This document shows, piece after piece, positions 16,415 to 25,179 of a stretch of 64,000 bases of DNA. This DNA comes from Clostridiales bacterium S5-A14a. Its GTDB lineage: Bacteria; Bacillota; Clostridia; Peptostreptococcales; Anaerovoracaceae. Location of the stretch: contig JRNA01000003.1 in NCBI GenBank assembly GCA_000758905.1, positions 1 through 64,000 on the forward strand. The letters are read 5' to 3'. The notes under the pieces are model-generated. The model saw only the letters and a program-made list of their open reading frames with translations. It was not told the origin of the DNA and searched no databases. Position 1 is the stretch's first letter. Every line of letters starts with the position of its first letter. The position numbers and the translations under genes were made by a program.

Positions 16415-17479
16415 ATGGAAAAAGCTATTGAAAACAGAACCGTTAAGTACAGACCAGGAGATCCGCTAGGAACACATAGGGTTTTGAGCCCAAAGGGAGT
16501 TCTTCCACAGCCAGCGGAAATTCTTGATAATGATATGAAAATTTATGACAACGAAGTTCTTATTAACGTTCATACTTTGAACATTGACTCTGCAAGCTTC
16601 ACAGAGATTGAAAGAAGAGCTGATCACGATGTTGAAAAAATTAAAGAAATCATCATGTCCATCGTTGAAAAGACAGGGAAACACAAAAATCCTTGGACTG
16701 GTTCAGGCGGAATGCTAATTGGTACAGTTGCTGAAATTGGTCCTAATTATAAGGGTGAACTTGAAGTTGGAGATAAAATCGCTACACTAGTTTCTCTAAG
16801 CTTAACTCCTCTTAAAATAGAGAAAATTTTAGATGTAAGGCCTGACATTGACCAGGTTGATATTGAAGGCCAGGCTATTTTGTTCGAAAGCGGTATTTTC
16901 TCAATACTTCCAGATGACCTTCCGCAGAATCTAGCGCTTTCTGTGCTTGACGTTGCTGGCGCCCCTGCACAGACCGCTAAGATTTGTCACCCAGGAGATA
17001 CAGTTGTAATTCTTGGTGGTGGCGGAAAGTCGGGTATGCTTTGCTGCTACATGGCTAAGAAGGAAGTTGGAGTGAACGGACAGGTTATTTGTATTGACGG
17101 ATTTGAGCCTTCAATTGATAGAGCAAAAAGCGTTGAGGTTGCTGATCACTACATCGTAGGAAATGCGACTGATGCGGTAGGCCTACATCAAAAAGTAGCT
17201 GAAGTCACAAACGGAAGAATGGCTGACGTTGTTATCAATGTTGTAAACATACCAAACACAGAGATGGCATCAATAATGCTTTGTAGAGATGGTGGCATGG
17301 TTTACTTCTTCTCAATGGCTAGTGATTTCACAAAGGCTGCTCTTGGCGCAGAAGGCGTCGGCAAAGATATCAACATGCTTGTTGGAAACGGGTACACAAA
17401 GGGACATGCAAACGTGGCTTTGCAGGTTCTAAGAGAAAACGACAAAATCAGAGACTTGTTCAACAAGTTATATGCATAG
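16415..17479 (+). CDS. kdd: L-erythro-3,5-diaminohexanoate dehydrogenase, copy 1 (sigma54-driven)
   Basis: 354 residues. Oxidises 3,5-diaminohexanoate to 3-keto-5-aminohexanoate with NAD(P) in lysine fermentation. Signatures: PLGTHRVLSPKGVLPQPAEI, GSGGMLIGTVAEIG, an intact glycine-rich loop VVILGGGGKSGMLC and the C-terminal AALGAEGVGKDINMLVGNGYTKGHA. The start at ATG 16415 (AAGGAAGG upstream) is required because the longer frame contains the promoter. A close paralogue lies at 24020. This copy stands alone between its own sigma54 promoter and a terminator, so it can be induced separately from the main kam genes. Confidence 0.93.
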   Translation: MEKAIENRTVKYRPGDPLGTHRVLSPKGVLPQPAEILDNDMKIYDNEVLINVHTLNIDSASFTEIERRADHDVEKIKEIIMSIVEKTGKHKNPWTGSGGMLIGTVAEIGPNYKGELEVGDKIATLVSLSLTPLKIEKILDVRPDIDQVDIEGQAILFESGIFSILPDDLPQNLALSVLDVAGAPAQTAKICHPGDTVVILGGGGKSGMLCCYMAKKEVGVNGQVICIDGFEPSIDRAKSVEVADHYIVGNATDAVGLHQKVAEVTNGRMADVVINVVNIPNTEMASIMLCRDGGMVYFFSMASDFTKAALGAEGVGKDINMLVGNGYTKGHANVALQVLRENDKIRDLFNKLYA

Positions 17480-17603
17480 TGCAAAATAAAATGCGGCCTC
17501 GTGCATACTGAAATTTGTGAGACTGTGCGAACTGCATTTGAAAACTGCATAGTGCTTCTACTTAATTAAAAAACAATATAAAAATACTAATAATATTACC
17601 TCC

Positions 17604-17644
17604 AACCCTTGCGATTATAATACGTCTAATTGCAGGGGTTTTAA
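17604..17644 (+). terminator. Terminator of kdd copy 1
   Basis: AACCCTTGC (17604-17612) pairs with GCAGGGGTT (17632-17640) over 9 bp including one G-T pair, followed by TTAATTTT. Confidence 0.7.
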
Positions 17645-17933
17645 TTTTCGCATTTTCTAATAACTCCACTAGATCTCATCAACAAAATAGGCCACTCTCG
17701 AATAATGTCGCTATGCACTTAATTTTATACAAAAAGATATGAAAATATACTTTAACGATAAAGCACATGTTTTGTGTAGAATATATAAAAATATGCTCAA
17801 GAAACGTATTTTGTTGTAGAACACTACAAAATTATAATATTGTTAATATGAAAAAACAAAAAATAGGCTATTATTTTATTGGTTTATTAAATTAAAGCGA
17901 AAACGCAACAACACTTTTTTTAGTGAAATTATA

Positions 17934-17962
17934 TTGTTTTTATTCGTTTTTTGATGTATAAT
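17934..17962 (+). promoter_or_regulatory. Promoter of the peptide ABC transporter operon
   Basis: TTGTTT (17934-17939), exactly 17 bp, TATAAT (17957-17962). About 50 nt precede the first start codon. Confidence 0.72.
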
Positions 17963-18017
17963 GGGATAAATCGTTTATCGGTTGGAAAGAAATTAATAGA
18001 TGTCAGGAGTTTTCTAA

Positions 18018-18956
18018 ATGGGTAAATACGTTATCAAACGTGTAGCGCAGGCTGTAATTGTCCTACTTTTGGTTGCAGCCCTAACCTTTGTTTTGATGAA
18101 CTTAGTACCGGGCGGTCCATTCCTTGGAGAGAAAGCAAAGTCTCCAGAAGTAATTGCCGCACTCAATGCTAAGTATGGTCTTGATAAACCGCTACATATT
18201 CAATTCAAAAATTATATTGTTAAGTTCGTTCAGGGGGACTTTGGAGTTTCTCTTAAAATGCAGAAGAATAGGCCCGTGAGTGAAATTATCGCGGAATTAT
18301 TCCCTACTTCGGCAAAGATAGGTCTTATTTCACTTCTTTTTGCAATAATTACTGGTATTCCGATGGGTTGCCTTGCTGCGTATTTTAGAGGCGGCAAGGT
18401 TGATAGTGTTCTCAGGGTTATAATGACTTTGGGCATTTCGGTACCAGGCTTTGTTATTGCTACCCTTATGCTAATACTTTTTGGCGTAAATCTCGGATGG
18501 CTGCCAACCATTGGACTCGGTAGTCCCGCGAGTTATATTATGCCATGTTTTACTATGGCATTTTATCCTATGTGTTACCTAGGAAGGCTTGCAAGGTCAA
18601 GTATGCTCGACGCGATTAATCAGGACTACATCAGAACCGCGAGAGCCAAGGGTGTTAAGTCGAGCAAAGTAATATTTAAGCACGCTCTTAGGAATGCTTT
18701 TATTCCGATTTTGACATATCTTGGACCTCTGACCGCATTCATACTAACAGGTAGTTTTGTTGTAGAAAGTGTATTCAGCATCCCAGGTATTGGCAGATAC
18801 TTTATTCAGAGCATACTAAATAGAGATTATCCTATTATAATGGCTACCACAATATTCCTAGCAGCGCTAGTTATAATAATGAACCTAATCGTCGACCTTC
18901 TCTACAGACTGGTAGACCCTAGAATTGATATCACTAAGGGAGGTGGCGAAGCATGA
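18018..18956 (+). CDS. Peptide ABC transporter permease (OppB/DppB-like)
   Basis: 312 residues and six membrane segments. The N-terminal signature MGKYVIKRVAQAVIVLLLVAALTFVLMNLVPGGPF and the EAA loop (DYIRTARAKGVKSSKVIFKHALRNAFIPILTYLG) identify the OppB-type permease that pairs with OppC. First gene of a five-gene operon encoding a complete importer; it overlaps the next gene by 4 nt. The substrate cannot be read from the permease. The location inside the lysine cluster suggests peptides or basic amino-acid compounds. Confidence 0.92.
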   Translation: MGKYVIKRVAQAVIVLLLVAALTFVLMNLVPGGPFLGEKAKSPEVIAALNAKYGLDKPLHIQFKNYIVKFVQGDFGVSLKMQKNRPVSEIIAELFPTSAKIGLISLLFAIITGIPMGCLAAYFRGGKVDSVLRVIMTLGISVPGFVIATLMLILFGVNLGWLPTIGLGSPASYIMPCFTMAFYPMCYLGRLARSSMLDAINQDYIRTARAKGVKSSKVIFKHALRNAFIPILTYLGPLTAFILTGSFVVESVFSIPGIGRYFIQSILNRDYPIIMATTIFLAALVIIMNLIVDLLYRLVDPRIDITKGGGEA

Positions 18957-20020
18957 TTAAAGAACAAAATAGATTTCTAAATCCCAGATTTTTCTCATTG
19001 CAACCGGATTTAAACAAACTTCCAGATAGGGAAATGATATTTGAACCGAATGATTTTGAACCAGCTTCTGAGGAAAAGAAAGAACATTTCATAGAAAAAG
19101 CTGAAAGCGTATCATATTGGGCTGACGCATGGAGGAGACTTAAGGGCAACAAAGTAGCCATGATATCGCTTGGTATAATAGTAATAATATTCTTGTTCTC
19201 GTTCATAGGACCGCTTTTCACAAGCGTTGACTATTCAACACAAGCAAGACATGCAGAGAGCATTAACTTAGCACCGTCTTTTGAGCACCCTTTCGGTACT
19301 GATAAATTCGGTCGAGATTTGTTTGTGCGTGCTATGTACGGCGGACGAGTTTCACTGACAGTCGGAGTATGTGCGAGTTTGATAGTTCTTGTAATAGGCA
19401 CACTATATGGCTCAATATCAGCATATTTTGGCGGCAAGGTAGATAACGTTATGATGAGAATTCTTGATTTGATATATTCTGTGCCAGACGTTCTTGTTGT
19501 ATTGCTTCTATCAGTAACAATCAAGATACCTTTGCAGAACTGGGTTAACACGAGCAACTCGGCATTTGCCGCGAAGGTTGGTGTTCTCGGAGCACCTCTA
19601 ATATCCATATTCATAGCTTTCGGACTCCTGTACTGGGTTTCTATGGCTAGGATAATAAGGGGCCAAATTCTGATGTTAAAGCAACAGGAATACGTAACTG
19701 CAGCCAGGGCTCTTGGCGGCGGTGGTAAGAGAATAATTAAGAGGCACCTTTTGCCAAACTGTGTAGGGCAAATTATTGTAATGACTGCTCTCCAGATTCC
19801 ATCCGCTATATTTCTTGAGTCATTCCTATCTTTCTTAGGAATTGGTGTTTCTGCTCCGATGCCAAGTCTTGGTGCTATGGCAGCGGAAGCGTTGGCGGGA
19901 ATATACTCATATCCAGAGAGATTGATCATTCCTTCCATCATCTTAAGTTTGATGATTTTGAGTTTGAACTTGTTCGGCGACGGACTAAGAGATGCTTTTG
20001 ATCCAAGGCTAAGGAAGTAA
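18953..20020 (+). CDS. Peptide ABC transporter permease (OppC/DppC-like)
   Basis: 355 residues. A soluble N-terminal extension of about 65 residues comes first, then OppC-type membrane segments starting at WRRLKGNKVAMISLGIIVIIFLFSFIGP. HPFGTDKFGRDLFVRAMYGGRVSLTVG and the EAA loop (EYVTAARALGGGGKRIIKRHLLPN) are diagnostic. It overlaps the OppB-like gene by 4 nt and has GGGAGG upstream. The extension is longer than in many family members and has no recognised motif. Confidence 0.92.
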   Translation: MIKEQNRFLNPRFFSLQPDLNKLPDREMIFEPNDFEPASEEKKEHFIEKAESVSYWADAWRRLKGNKVAMISLGIIVIIFLFSFIGPLFTSVDYSTQARHAESINLAPSFEHPFGTDKFGRDLFVRAMYGGRVSLTVGVCASLIVLVIGTLYGSISAYFGGKVDNVMMRILDLIYSVPDVLVVLLLSVTIKIPLQNWVNTSNSAFAAKVGVLGAPLISIFIAFGLLYWVSMARIIRGQILMLKQQEYVTAARALGGGGKRIIKRHLLPNCVGQIIVMTALQIPSAIFLESFLSFLGIGVSAPMPSLGAMAAEALAGIYSYPERLIIPSIILSLMILSLNLFGDGLRDAFDPRLRK

Positions 20021-20030
20021 GGAGGTTAAG

Positions 20031-21017
20031 ATGGACAAATTATTAGAAGTCAAAGACCTCAAAGTTTCATTCTTTACTCACGCAGGTGAAGTTAAGGCTG
20101 TTGGGGGAATAAGTTACGAAATTAATCACGGCGAAATAATGGGAATCGTTGGAGAGTCCGGTTCAGGAAAGAGCGTGGAAGCTTATACGATTATTGGGCT
20201 ACTTCAAAGCCCTGGAAAAGTTGTTGGCGGAGAAATATTGTTTGACGGTGAGAATGTTTTGGAGTATACCCCAGAGCAGATGGAAGACTTCCGCGGAAAC
20301 AAAGTAAGCATGATCTTCCAGAACCCGATGACATGTTTGAACCCTGTTTATAGTATAGGGAATCAACTTTCAGAAGCTATTTTGTGCCACCAGAAAGTGG
20401 AGAAGAAGGAAGCCTGGGATAAGTCGATTGAAATGCTAAAACTGGTAGGCATTAATAACCCTGAAAAACGTATGAAACAGTATCCGCATGAGCTTTCAGG
20501 CGGAATGCGTCAGAGGGTAATGATCGCTATGGGGCTGATTTGTGATCCTAAGCTTTTGATTGCTGACGAGCCAACTACGGCCCTGGATGTAACGATTCAG
20601 GCACAAATCTTGGAACTTATCAAAAAACTCCAAGAAGAAAGAAAAATGTCGGTTATATTCATCACACACAATCTTGGCGTCGTTGCGGAAGTCTGTGATA
20701 AGGTATCTGTAATGTATGCTGGAAAGATAGTTGAGCAGGGAAGCGTTGATGATATTTTTTACAATCCATCGCATCCATATACGCTTGGACTTATGCGTTC
20801 AATGCCTAGGGTTGATGCTGAGGAGTACGAAAGACTGATCCCTATTGAGGGTAATCCGGTTGATATGCTTAATCCTCCGGAAGGCTGCGGATTTGGTGCC
20901 AGATGCGAATATTGTATGAACATCTGCCTAAGAAAGGAGCCACCTACAATAGATTTAGGCAATGGTCATAGATCTAGTTGCTGGCTTCTTGCCTCTAAAC
21001 AGAAAGAGGAGGCATAG
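20031..21017 (+). CDS. Peptide ABC transporter ATP-binding protein (OppD/DppD-like)
   Basis: 328 residues. Walker A GESGSGKS (about 42-49), Q loop FQNPMTCLNP, signature LSGGMRQRV, Walker B LLIADEPTTALD and H-loop His in ITHNLG are all intact. The C-terminal oligopeptide-transporter extension has the Cys-rich motif GCGFGARCEYCMNIC, which in this family can carry an iron-sulfur site. It is followed after 4 nt by the OppF-like ATPase. Confidence 0.93.
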   Translation: MDKLLEVKDLKVSFFTHAGEVKAVGGISYEINHGEIMGIVGESGSGKSVEAYTIIGLLQSPGKVVGGEILFDGENVLEYTPEQMEDFRGNKVSMIFQNPMTCLNPVYSIGNQLSEAILCHQKVEKKEAWDKSIEMLKLVGINNPEKRMKQYPHELSGGMRQRVMIAMGLICDPKLLIADEPTTALDVTIQAQILELIKKLQEERKMSVIFITHNLGVVAEVCDKVSVMYAGKIVEQGSVDDIFYNPSHPYTLGLMRSMPRVDAEEYERLIPIEGNPVDMLNPPEGCGFGARCEYCMNICLRKEPPTIDLGNGHRSSCWLLASKQKEEA

Positions 21018-21021
21018 AGAT

Positions 21022-22026
21022 ATGGAAAATAATCAAATGACAAAGGAAAATGGAAGCAATTTAATTCAAATAAAGAATCTGAAAAAACACTTTAAAATAG
21101 GTGGTGGACTGAAGGGCCCGAAAACTGTGTATGCGGTGGATGGAGTAACCTTTGACATCAAAAAGGGTGAAACCTTCGGACTTGTTGGAGAGTCAGGGTG
21201 TGGGAAGACCACGCTGGGGAGAACTCTTTTGCGCCTTTATGAACCAACGGCTGGCACGGTTACATACGATGGGGATGTGATCTTTGATGAGAACAACAAG
21301 AAAAATAATCCTAAGATGTTGCCGTTCAGAAGAAAGATGCAGATAATATTTCAGGATCCATCGGCGTCGCTTGACCCGAGGATGACAGTTGGTGAAATTA
21401 TCGGTGAAGCGCTTGATATTCACAAGCTGCACCAGGGTAAGGACAGGGCAGATAGGATTAACCAACTGCTCGATAGGGTTGGTCTTAATAGTGAACATTC
21501 CAATAGATATCCGCATGAGTTTTCGGGCGGGCAGCAGCAGAGAATAGGGATTGCAAGAGCTTTGGCGGTTGAACCTGAGTTTATAGTCTGTGACGAGCCA
21601 ATATCGGCACTGGACGTTTCGATTCAATCGCAGGTTGTGAATATGCTTGAGGACATGCAAGACGAACTCGGTCTAACCTATCTTTTCATAGCTCATGATT
21701 TGTCTGTTGTAAGGCATATTTCAGATAGAATAGGCGTAATGTATCTTGGAAACATGGTTGAACTTGGAAATGGTAGAGAGATGTATGCAGATCCGATTCA
21801 TCCATACACGAAAACTCTTTTGTCTGCGGTTCCTATCCCGGATCCTAAGGCAAATAGAGAGAAGAAAAGAATAATCCTTGAGGGTGAGATTCCAAGTCCT
21901 ATGAATCCGCCAAAGGGATGCAAGTTCCATACAAGGTGCCCATTTGCTACAGATGTATGCAAACAAGAAGTACCTGAATGGAGAGAAGTGAAAGACGGGC
22001 ATTTTGTTGCCTGCCACAATGTATAG
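21022..22026 (+). CDS. Peptide ABC transporter ATP-binding protein (OppF/DppF-like)
   Basis: 334 residues from ATG 21022, preceded by GAGGAGG; an earlier in-frame start at 20962 lies inside the previous gene and lacks a ribosome site. Walker A GESGCGKT, signature FSGGQQQRIGIARALAV, Walker B FIVCDEPISALD and H-loop AHDLSVV are intact. The C-terminal GCKFHTRCPFATDVC matches the family extension. Forms the ATPase pair with the gene upstream. Confidence 0.93.
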   Translation: MENNQMTKENGSNLIQIKNLKKHFKIGGGLKGPKTVYAVDGVTFDIKKGETFGLVGESGCGKTTLGRTLLRLYEPTAGTVTYDGDVIFDENNKKNNPKMLPFRRKMQIIFQDPSASLDPRMTVGEIIGEALDIHKLHQGKDRADRINQLLDRVGLNSEHSNRYPHEFSGGQQQRIGIARALAVEPEFIVCDEPISALDVSIQSQVVNMLEDMQDELGLTYLFIAHDLSVVRHISDRIGVMYLGNMVELGNGREMYADPIHPYTKTLLSAVPIPDPKANREKKRIILEGEIPSPMNPPKGCKFHTRCPFATDVCKQEVPEWREVKDGHFVACHNV

Positions 22027-22088
22027 TTAGCTTTTGAGTAAAATGTACTCATAGTTATAGAGAGAATTCATAAAAAGGAGGAATATTT

Positions 22089-23717
22089 ATGAAGAAGGCA
22101 TTATTAACCGCTCTTGCGCTGTGCATGATTTTTGTGTTTACAGCGTGTGGTAACAGCGGCGGTTCCGGTGCAAAAGGCGATGACGTTATGGACGTTTGTA
22201 TTGCATCAGAACCTGATTCAATCGATCCTGCACTTAGCACATCTTTGGATGGAGGCACAATGAACCTTCATACATTTGAAGGGCTTGTGAAATGGGCACC
22301 TGATAAAGGTGGTAAAGCTAAGCTAGTACCTGGAATGGCTGAGAAATGGGATGTTTCTGATGACAAATTAGAGTGGACATTCCACCTGAGAAAAGATCTT
22401 AAGTGGAGTGACGGTTCACCTCTTACCGCAAAAGACTTTGTTTACGCATGGAACAGACTAGTAAATCCTGCAACTGGTGCAGACTATGAGTACATGCTCG
22501 ACATGGTAGCAGGTTATGACAGCGAAGATAAGAAACTTGAAATTGAAGCTGTTGATGATCAGACTTTCAAGGTAAAGCTATCTAAGCTTACACCATACTT
22601 TGAAGAAATCTGTGCATTCCCTGCAACAGCACCTGTTAAGCAGGAAATAGTAGAAGATTCAAAGATAAAAGACTGGACAAGCAAACCTGATACTTATGTT
22701 TCAAACGGTCCTTTCAAGATGACTGAAAGAAAGAGAAACTCAAAGATCGTTATGGAGCCTAATGAAAACTATTACGATAAAGACAAGGTTAAGACAAAGA
22801 AACTAGTTTTCCACTTGATGGATGACACTAACGCAATCTATGCTGCATATAAGTCTGGCGAATTAGACTTTATACAACAGGTTCCACCTGATGAGACTAA
22901 GGCTCTTCTTAAGGACAAGACTTTGAAGGTTAACCCTCAGATTGGTACATACTTTGTATGCTTCAACACTCAGAAAGCTCCTTTTGACAATCCTAAGGTA
23001 AGGGAAGCATTCTCATTGGCAATGGATAGAAACTTCATCGTGAACGACGTAACTGCAACTGGAGAAACTGCTGCTAGCGCATTTGTTCCATCAGGAATTA
23101 ACGATGTTAAAGGCGTAAACGGTGATGATTTTAGAAAGGTTGGAGGCGACTTCTACAAGATTGGCAAGGATGACTACAAAGCAAACTGTGAGAAGGCTAA
23201 GAAGCTAATGGAAGAAGCTGGATATCCTGACGGAAAAGGATTCCCAACTGTTGACTATCTATACAACACTGATGCAAACCACAAAGCAATCGCAGAAGCA
23301 CTTCAGAACATGTGGCAGGAAAAACTTGGTGTAACAGTTAACCTACAGAACCAGGAATGGAACGTATTTCTTAAAGACAGAAAAGATGGTAACTATTCAA
23401 TCGCTAGACACGGATGGGTTGGAGACTACAACGATCCTATGACATTCATCGACATGTTCATTACTGGCGGTGGAAACAATGATGCTAAGTACTCAAATCC
23501 TGCATATGATGCTATTGTAAAGGCAGCTAAGGCAGAGCCTGATACTGCTAAGAGAATGCAGTTGTTGCACGATGCAGAGAAGATTCTGATTGAGGATGAT
23601 AACGTAGTTGCACCTCTATACTTCTATACAAGCAAGCACATGATTAAGGACGGAGTCAAAGGATTGTACTATACTCCACTTGGATTTTACTTCTTTGACA
23701 ATATGTCAGGTATGTAG
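22089..23717 (+). CDS. Peptide-binding lipoprotein of the ABC transporter (OppA/DppA-like, SBP_bac_5)
   Basis: 542 residues. Lipoprotein signal peptide with lipobox Cys at about 20 (MIFVFTAC), a Gly/Ser tether and the SBP_bac_5 fold. Family landmarks: ASEPDSIDPALSTSLDGGTM, AEKWDVSDDKLEWTFHLRKDLKWSDGSPLTAKDFVYAW, NGPFKMTE, REAFSLAMDR and ARHGWVGDYNDPMTFIDMF. The latter resembles OppA-type proteins that bind short peptides. Start has AAGGAGG. It is the last operon gene, followed by a terminator. Confidence 0.93.
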   Translation: MKKALLTALALCMIFVFTACGNSGGSGAKGDDVMDVCIASEPDSIDPALSTSLDGGTMNLHTFEGLVKWAPDKGGKAKLVPGMAEKWDVSDDKLEWTFHLRKDLKWSDGSPLTAKDFVYAWNRLVNPATGADYEYMLDMVAGYDSEDKKLEIEAVDDQTFKVKLSKLTPYFEEICAFPATAPVKQEIVEDSKIKDWTSKPDTYVSNGPFKMTERKRNSKIVMEPNENYYDKDKVKTKKLVFHLMDDTNAIYAAYKSGELDFIQQVPPDETKALLKDKTLKVNPQIGTYFVCFNTQKAPFDNPKVREAFSLAMDRNFIVNDVTATGETAASAFVPSGINDVKGVNGDDFRKVGGDFYKIGKDDYKANCEKAKKLMEEAGYPDGKGFPTVDYLYNTDANHKAIAEALQNMWQEKLGVTVNLQNQEWNVFLKDRKDGNYSIARHGWVGDYNDPMTFIDMFITGGGNNDAKYSNPAYDAIVKAAKAEPDTAKRMQLLHDAEKILIEDDNVVAPLYFYTSKHMIKDGVKGLYYTPLGFYFFDNMSGM

Positions 23718-23770
23718 AATAGACATAACTAATTAAAAAGGTTTTTCTTAATCCATTTAGAAAACATAAA

Positions 23771-23810
23771 AATAGCAGGCTGTCGGGATTTACCGATAGT
23801 CTGTTATTTT
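23771..23810 (+). terminator. Terminator of the peptide transporter operon
   Basis: A 16-bp stem with several G-T pairs, AATAGCAGGCTGTCGG with CCGATAGTCTGTTATT, followed by TTGTT. The rest of the 302-nt gap to 24020 is AT-rich and holds the promoter at 23938-23966. Confidence 0.82.
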
Positions 23811-23937
23811 GTTGGATTAAAAAGCAAACGAGGCTTATTTGAGAAGTAGGGAAATAAAGACAAATAAGAGGTGGCGAACCGTTTTGTGTTCAATTGTTAT
23901 TTTTTAAATTTACTTACAAAAAATTTGCATTTAAAAA

Positions 23938-23966
23938 TAGACAATAATATTGAAAACTTATATAAT
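23938..23966 (+). promoter_or_regulatory. sigma-A promoter of kdd copy 2
   Basis: TAGACA (23938-23943), 17 bp, TATAAT (23961-23966). No -24/-12 element is present here, unlike at kdd copy 1. Confidence 0.75.
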
Positions 23967-24019
23967 ATAAATAAAGTATGAGAAAAAATAATTAGTTTAT
24001 TTTAGAGGAGGAAAAAACT

Positions 24020-25054
24020 ATGCAGAAAAAAGGATGCCCTTATGGGACTCATCGTGTTATTTCGCCTAAAGGAGTTCTACCACAACCAGCAGATGTGATT
24101 GATAACACTATGGAAATCTATGATAATGAAGTTTTGATTGATGTTAAGACTCTTAACATTGACTCTGCTTCTTTTACAGAAATCTCAAGAAGAGCAGGCG
24201 GAGACGTTGAAGAAATTAAGAAAATTATGCTTGGAATCGTTGAGAAAGCTGGAAAACATAAGAATCCATGGACTGGTTCAGGCGGAATGCTTATTGGTAC
24301 AGTTAAGGAAATTGGTGACAACTATGTTGGAGACCTAAAGGTTGGCGATAAGATTGCTACTCTAGTTTCACTTTCACTAACTCCGCTTGTAATCGATGAA
24401 ATTTTGGCTGTTAGACCTGACATCGACCAGGTTGACATCAAGGGACAGGCTATTTTGTTCCAGAGCGGAATTTATGCTAAACTACCTGAAGACATGCCTG
24501 AAGGCCTTGCACTTTCTGCACTTGACGTAGCAGGAGCTCCTGCACAGACAGCAAAACTAGTTAAACCAGGAAACACTGTTCTTGTAATCGGTGGTGGTGG
24601 TAAATCTGGACTACTTTGTCTATACGAAGCAAAGAAGAGAGCTGGAGTTACTGGTAAGGTTATCTGCTGCGGTGGTTCACAGAAATCTGAAGATCGTGCT
24701 AGAAAACTTGATCTTGCAGACGAGTACTTCCACCTTGACGCAACTGATGCTGTAGCAATGTACAACAAGATTATGGAACTTACAGATGGCGAGCTTTGCG
24801 ACATCGTAATCAACAACGTAAACATTGAAAATACTGAAATGGCTTCAATCCTTGCTTGTAAGGATGGCGGTCTTGTATACTTCTTCTCAATGGCTACTAG
24901 CTTCACAAAGGCTGCTCTTGGCGCTGAAGGTGTTGGTAAAGACGTAGACATGATCATTGGTAACGGATATACTAAGGGTCACGCTGAAATCACTCTTCAA
25001 ATCTTGAGAGAGCACGAAGGTCTTAGAAATTTATTTAAAGAGATGTATGCATAG
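24020..25054 (+). CDS. kdd: L-erythro-3,5-diaminohexanoate dehydrogenase, copy 2
   Basis: 344 residues, the standard length. The same reaction as copy 1: NAD(P)-dependent oxidation of 3,5-diaminohexanoate. It retains VLVIGGGGKSGLLC, PYGTHRVISPKGVLPQPADV and AALGAEGVGKDVDMIIGNGYTKGHA, and agrees with copy 1 along its whole length. GAGGAGG precedes ATG 24020. It starts the main block kdd-kamA-kamB-kamC-kamD-kamE and has its own sigma-A promoter, so it is probably the basal enzyme. Confidence 0.94.
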   Translation: MQKKGCPYGTHRVISPKGVLPQPADVIDNTMEIYDNEVLIDVKTLNIDSASFTEISRRAGGDVEEIKKIMLGIVEKAGKHKNPWTGSGGMLIGTVKEIGDNYVGDLKVGDKIATLVSLSLTPLVIDEILAVRPDIDQVDIKGQAILFQSGIYAKLPEDMPEGLALSALDVAGAPAQTAKLVKPGNTVLVIGGGGKSGLLCLYEAKKRAGVTGKVICCGGSQKSEDRARKLDLADEYFHLDATDAVAMYNKIMELTDGELCDIVINNVNIENTEMASILACKDGGLVYFFSMATSFTKAALGAEGVGKDVDMIIGNGYTKGHAEITLQILREHEGLRNLFKEMYA

Positions 25055-25088
25055 TCGCTTAAGCGCGTGTAATTTCAATTGAATATTG

Positions 25089-25133
25089 TCCCTGCCCCTG
25101 TGCAATTTGTTGCCCCGGGTAGGGAATGTTTTT
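25089..25133 (+). terminator. Terminator/attenuator between kdd copy 2 and kamA
   Basis: TCCCTGCCC (25089-25097) pairs with GGGTAGGGA (25117-25125), 9 bp with one G-T pair, followed by ATGTTTTTG. It may reduce read-through from kdd into kamA. Confidence 0.65.
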
Positions 25134-25179
25134 GAGAAATAAATTTATAATGATTAAATAATTAAGGAGAAAAGAAATT

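Larger units (their letters stand above)
17480..18017 (+). other. 538-nt intergenic region between kdd copy 1 and the peptide transporter
   Basis: No credible gene. A terminator lies at 17604-17644 and a good sigma-A promoter at 17934-17962. The AT-rich stretch between (17645-17930) contains small imperfect inverted repeats, for example around TGTAGAACACTACA near 17814-17827, but nothing I can assign to a regulator. Confidence 0.6.
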
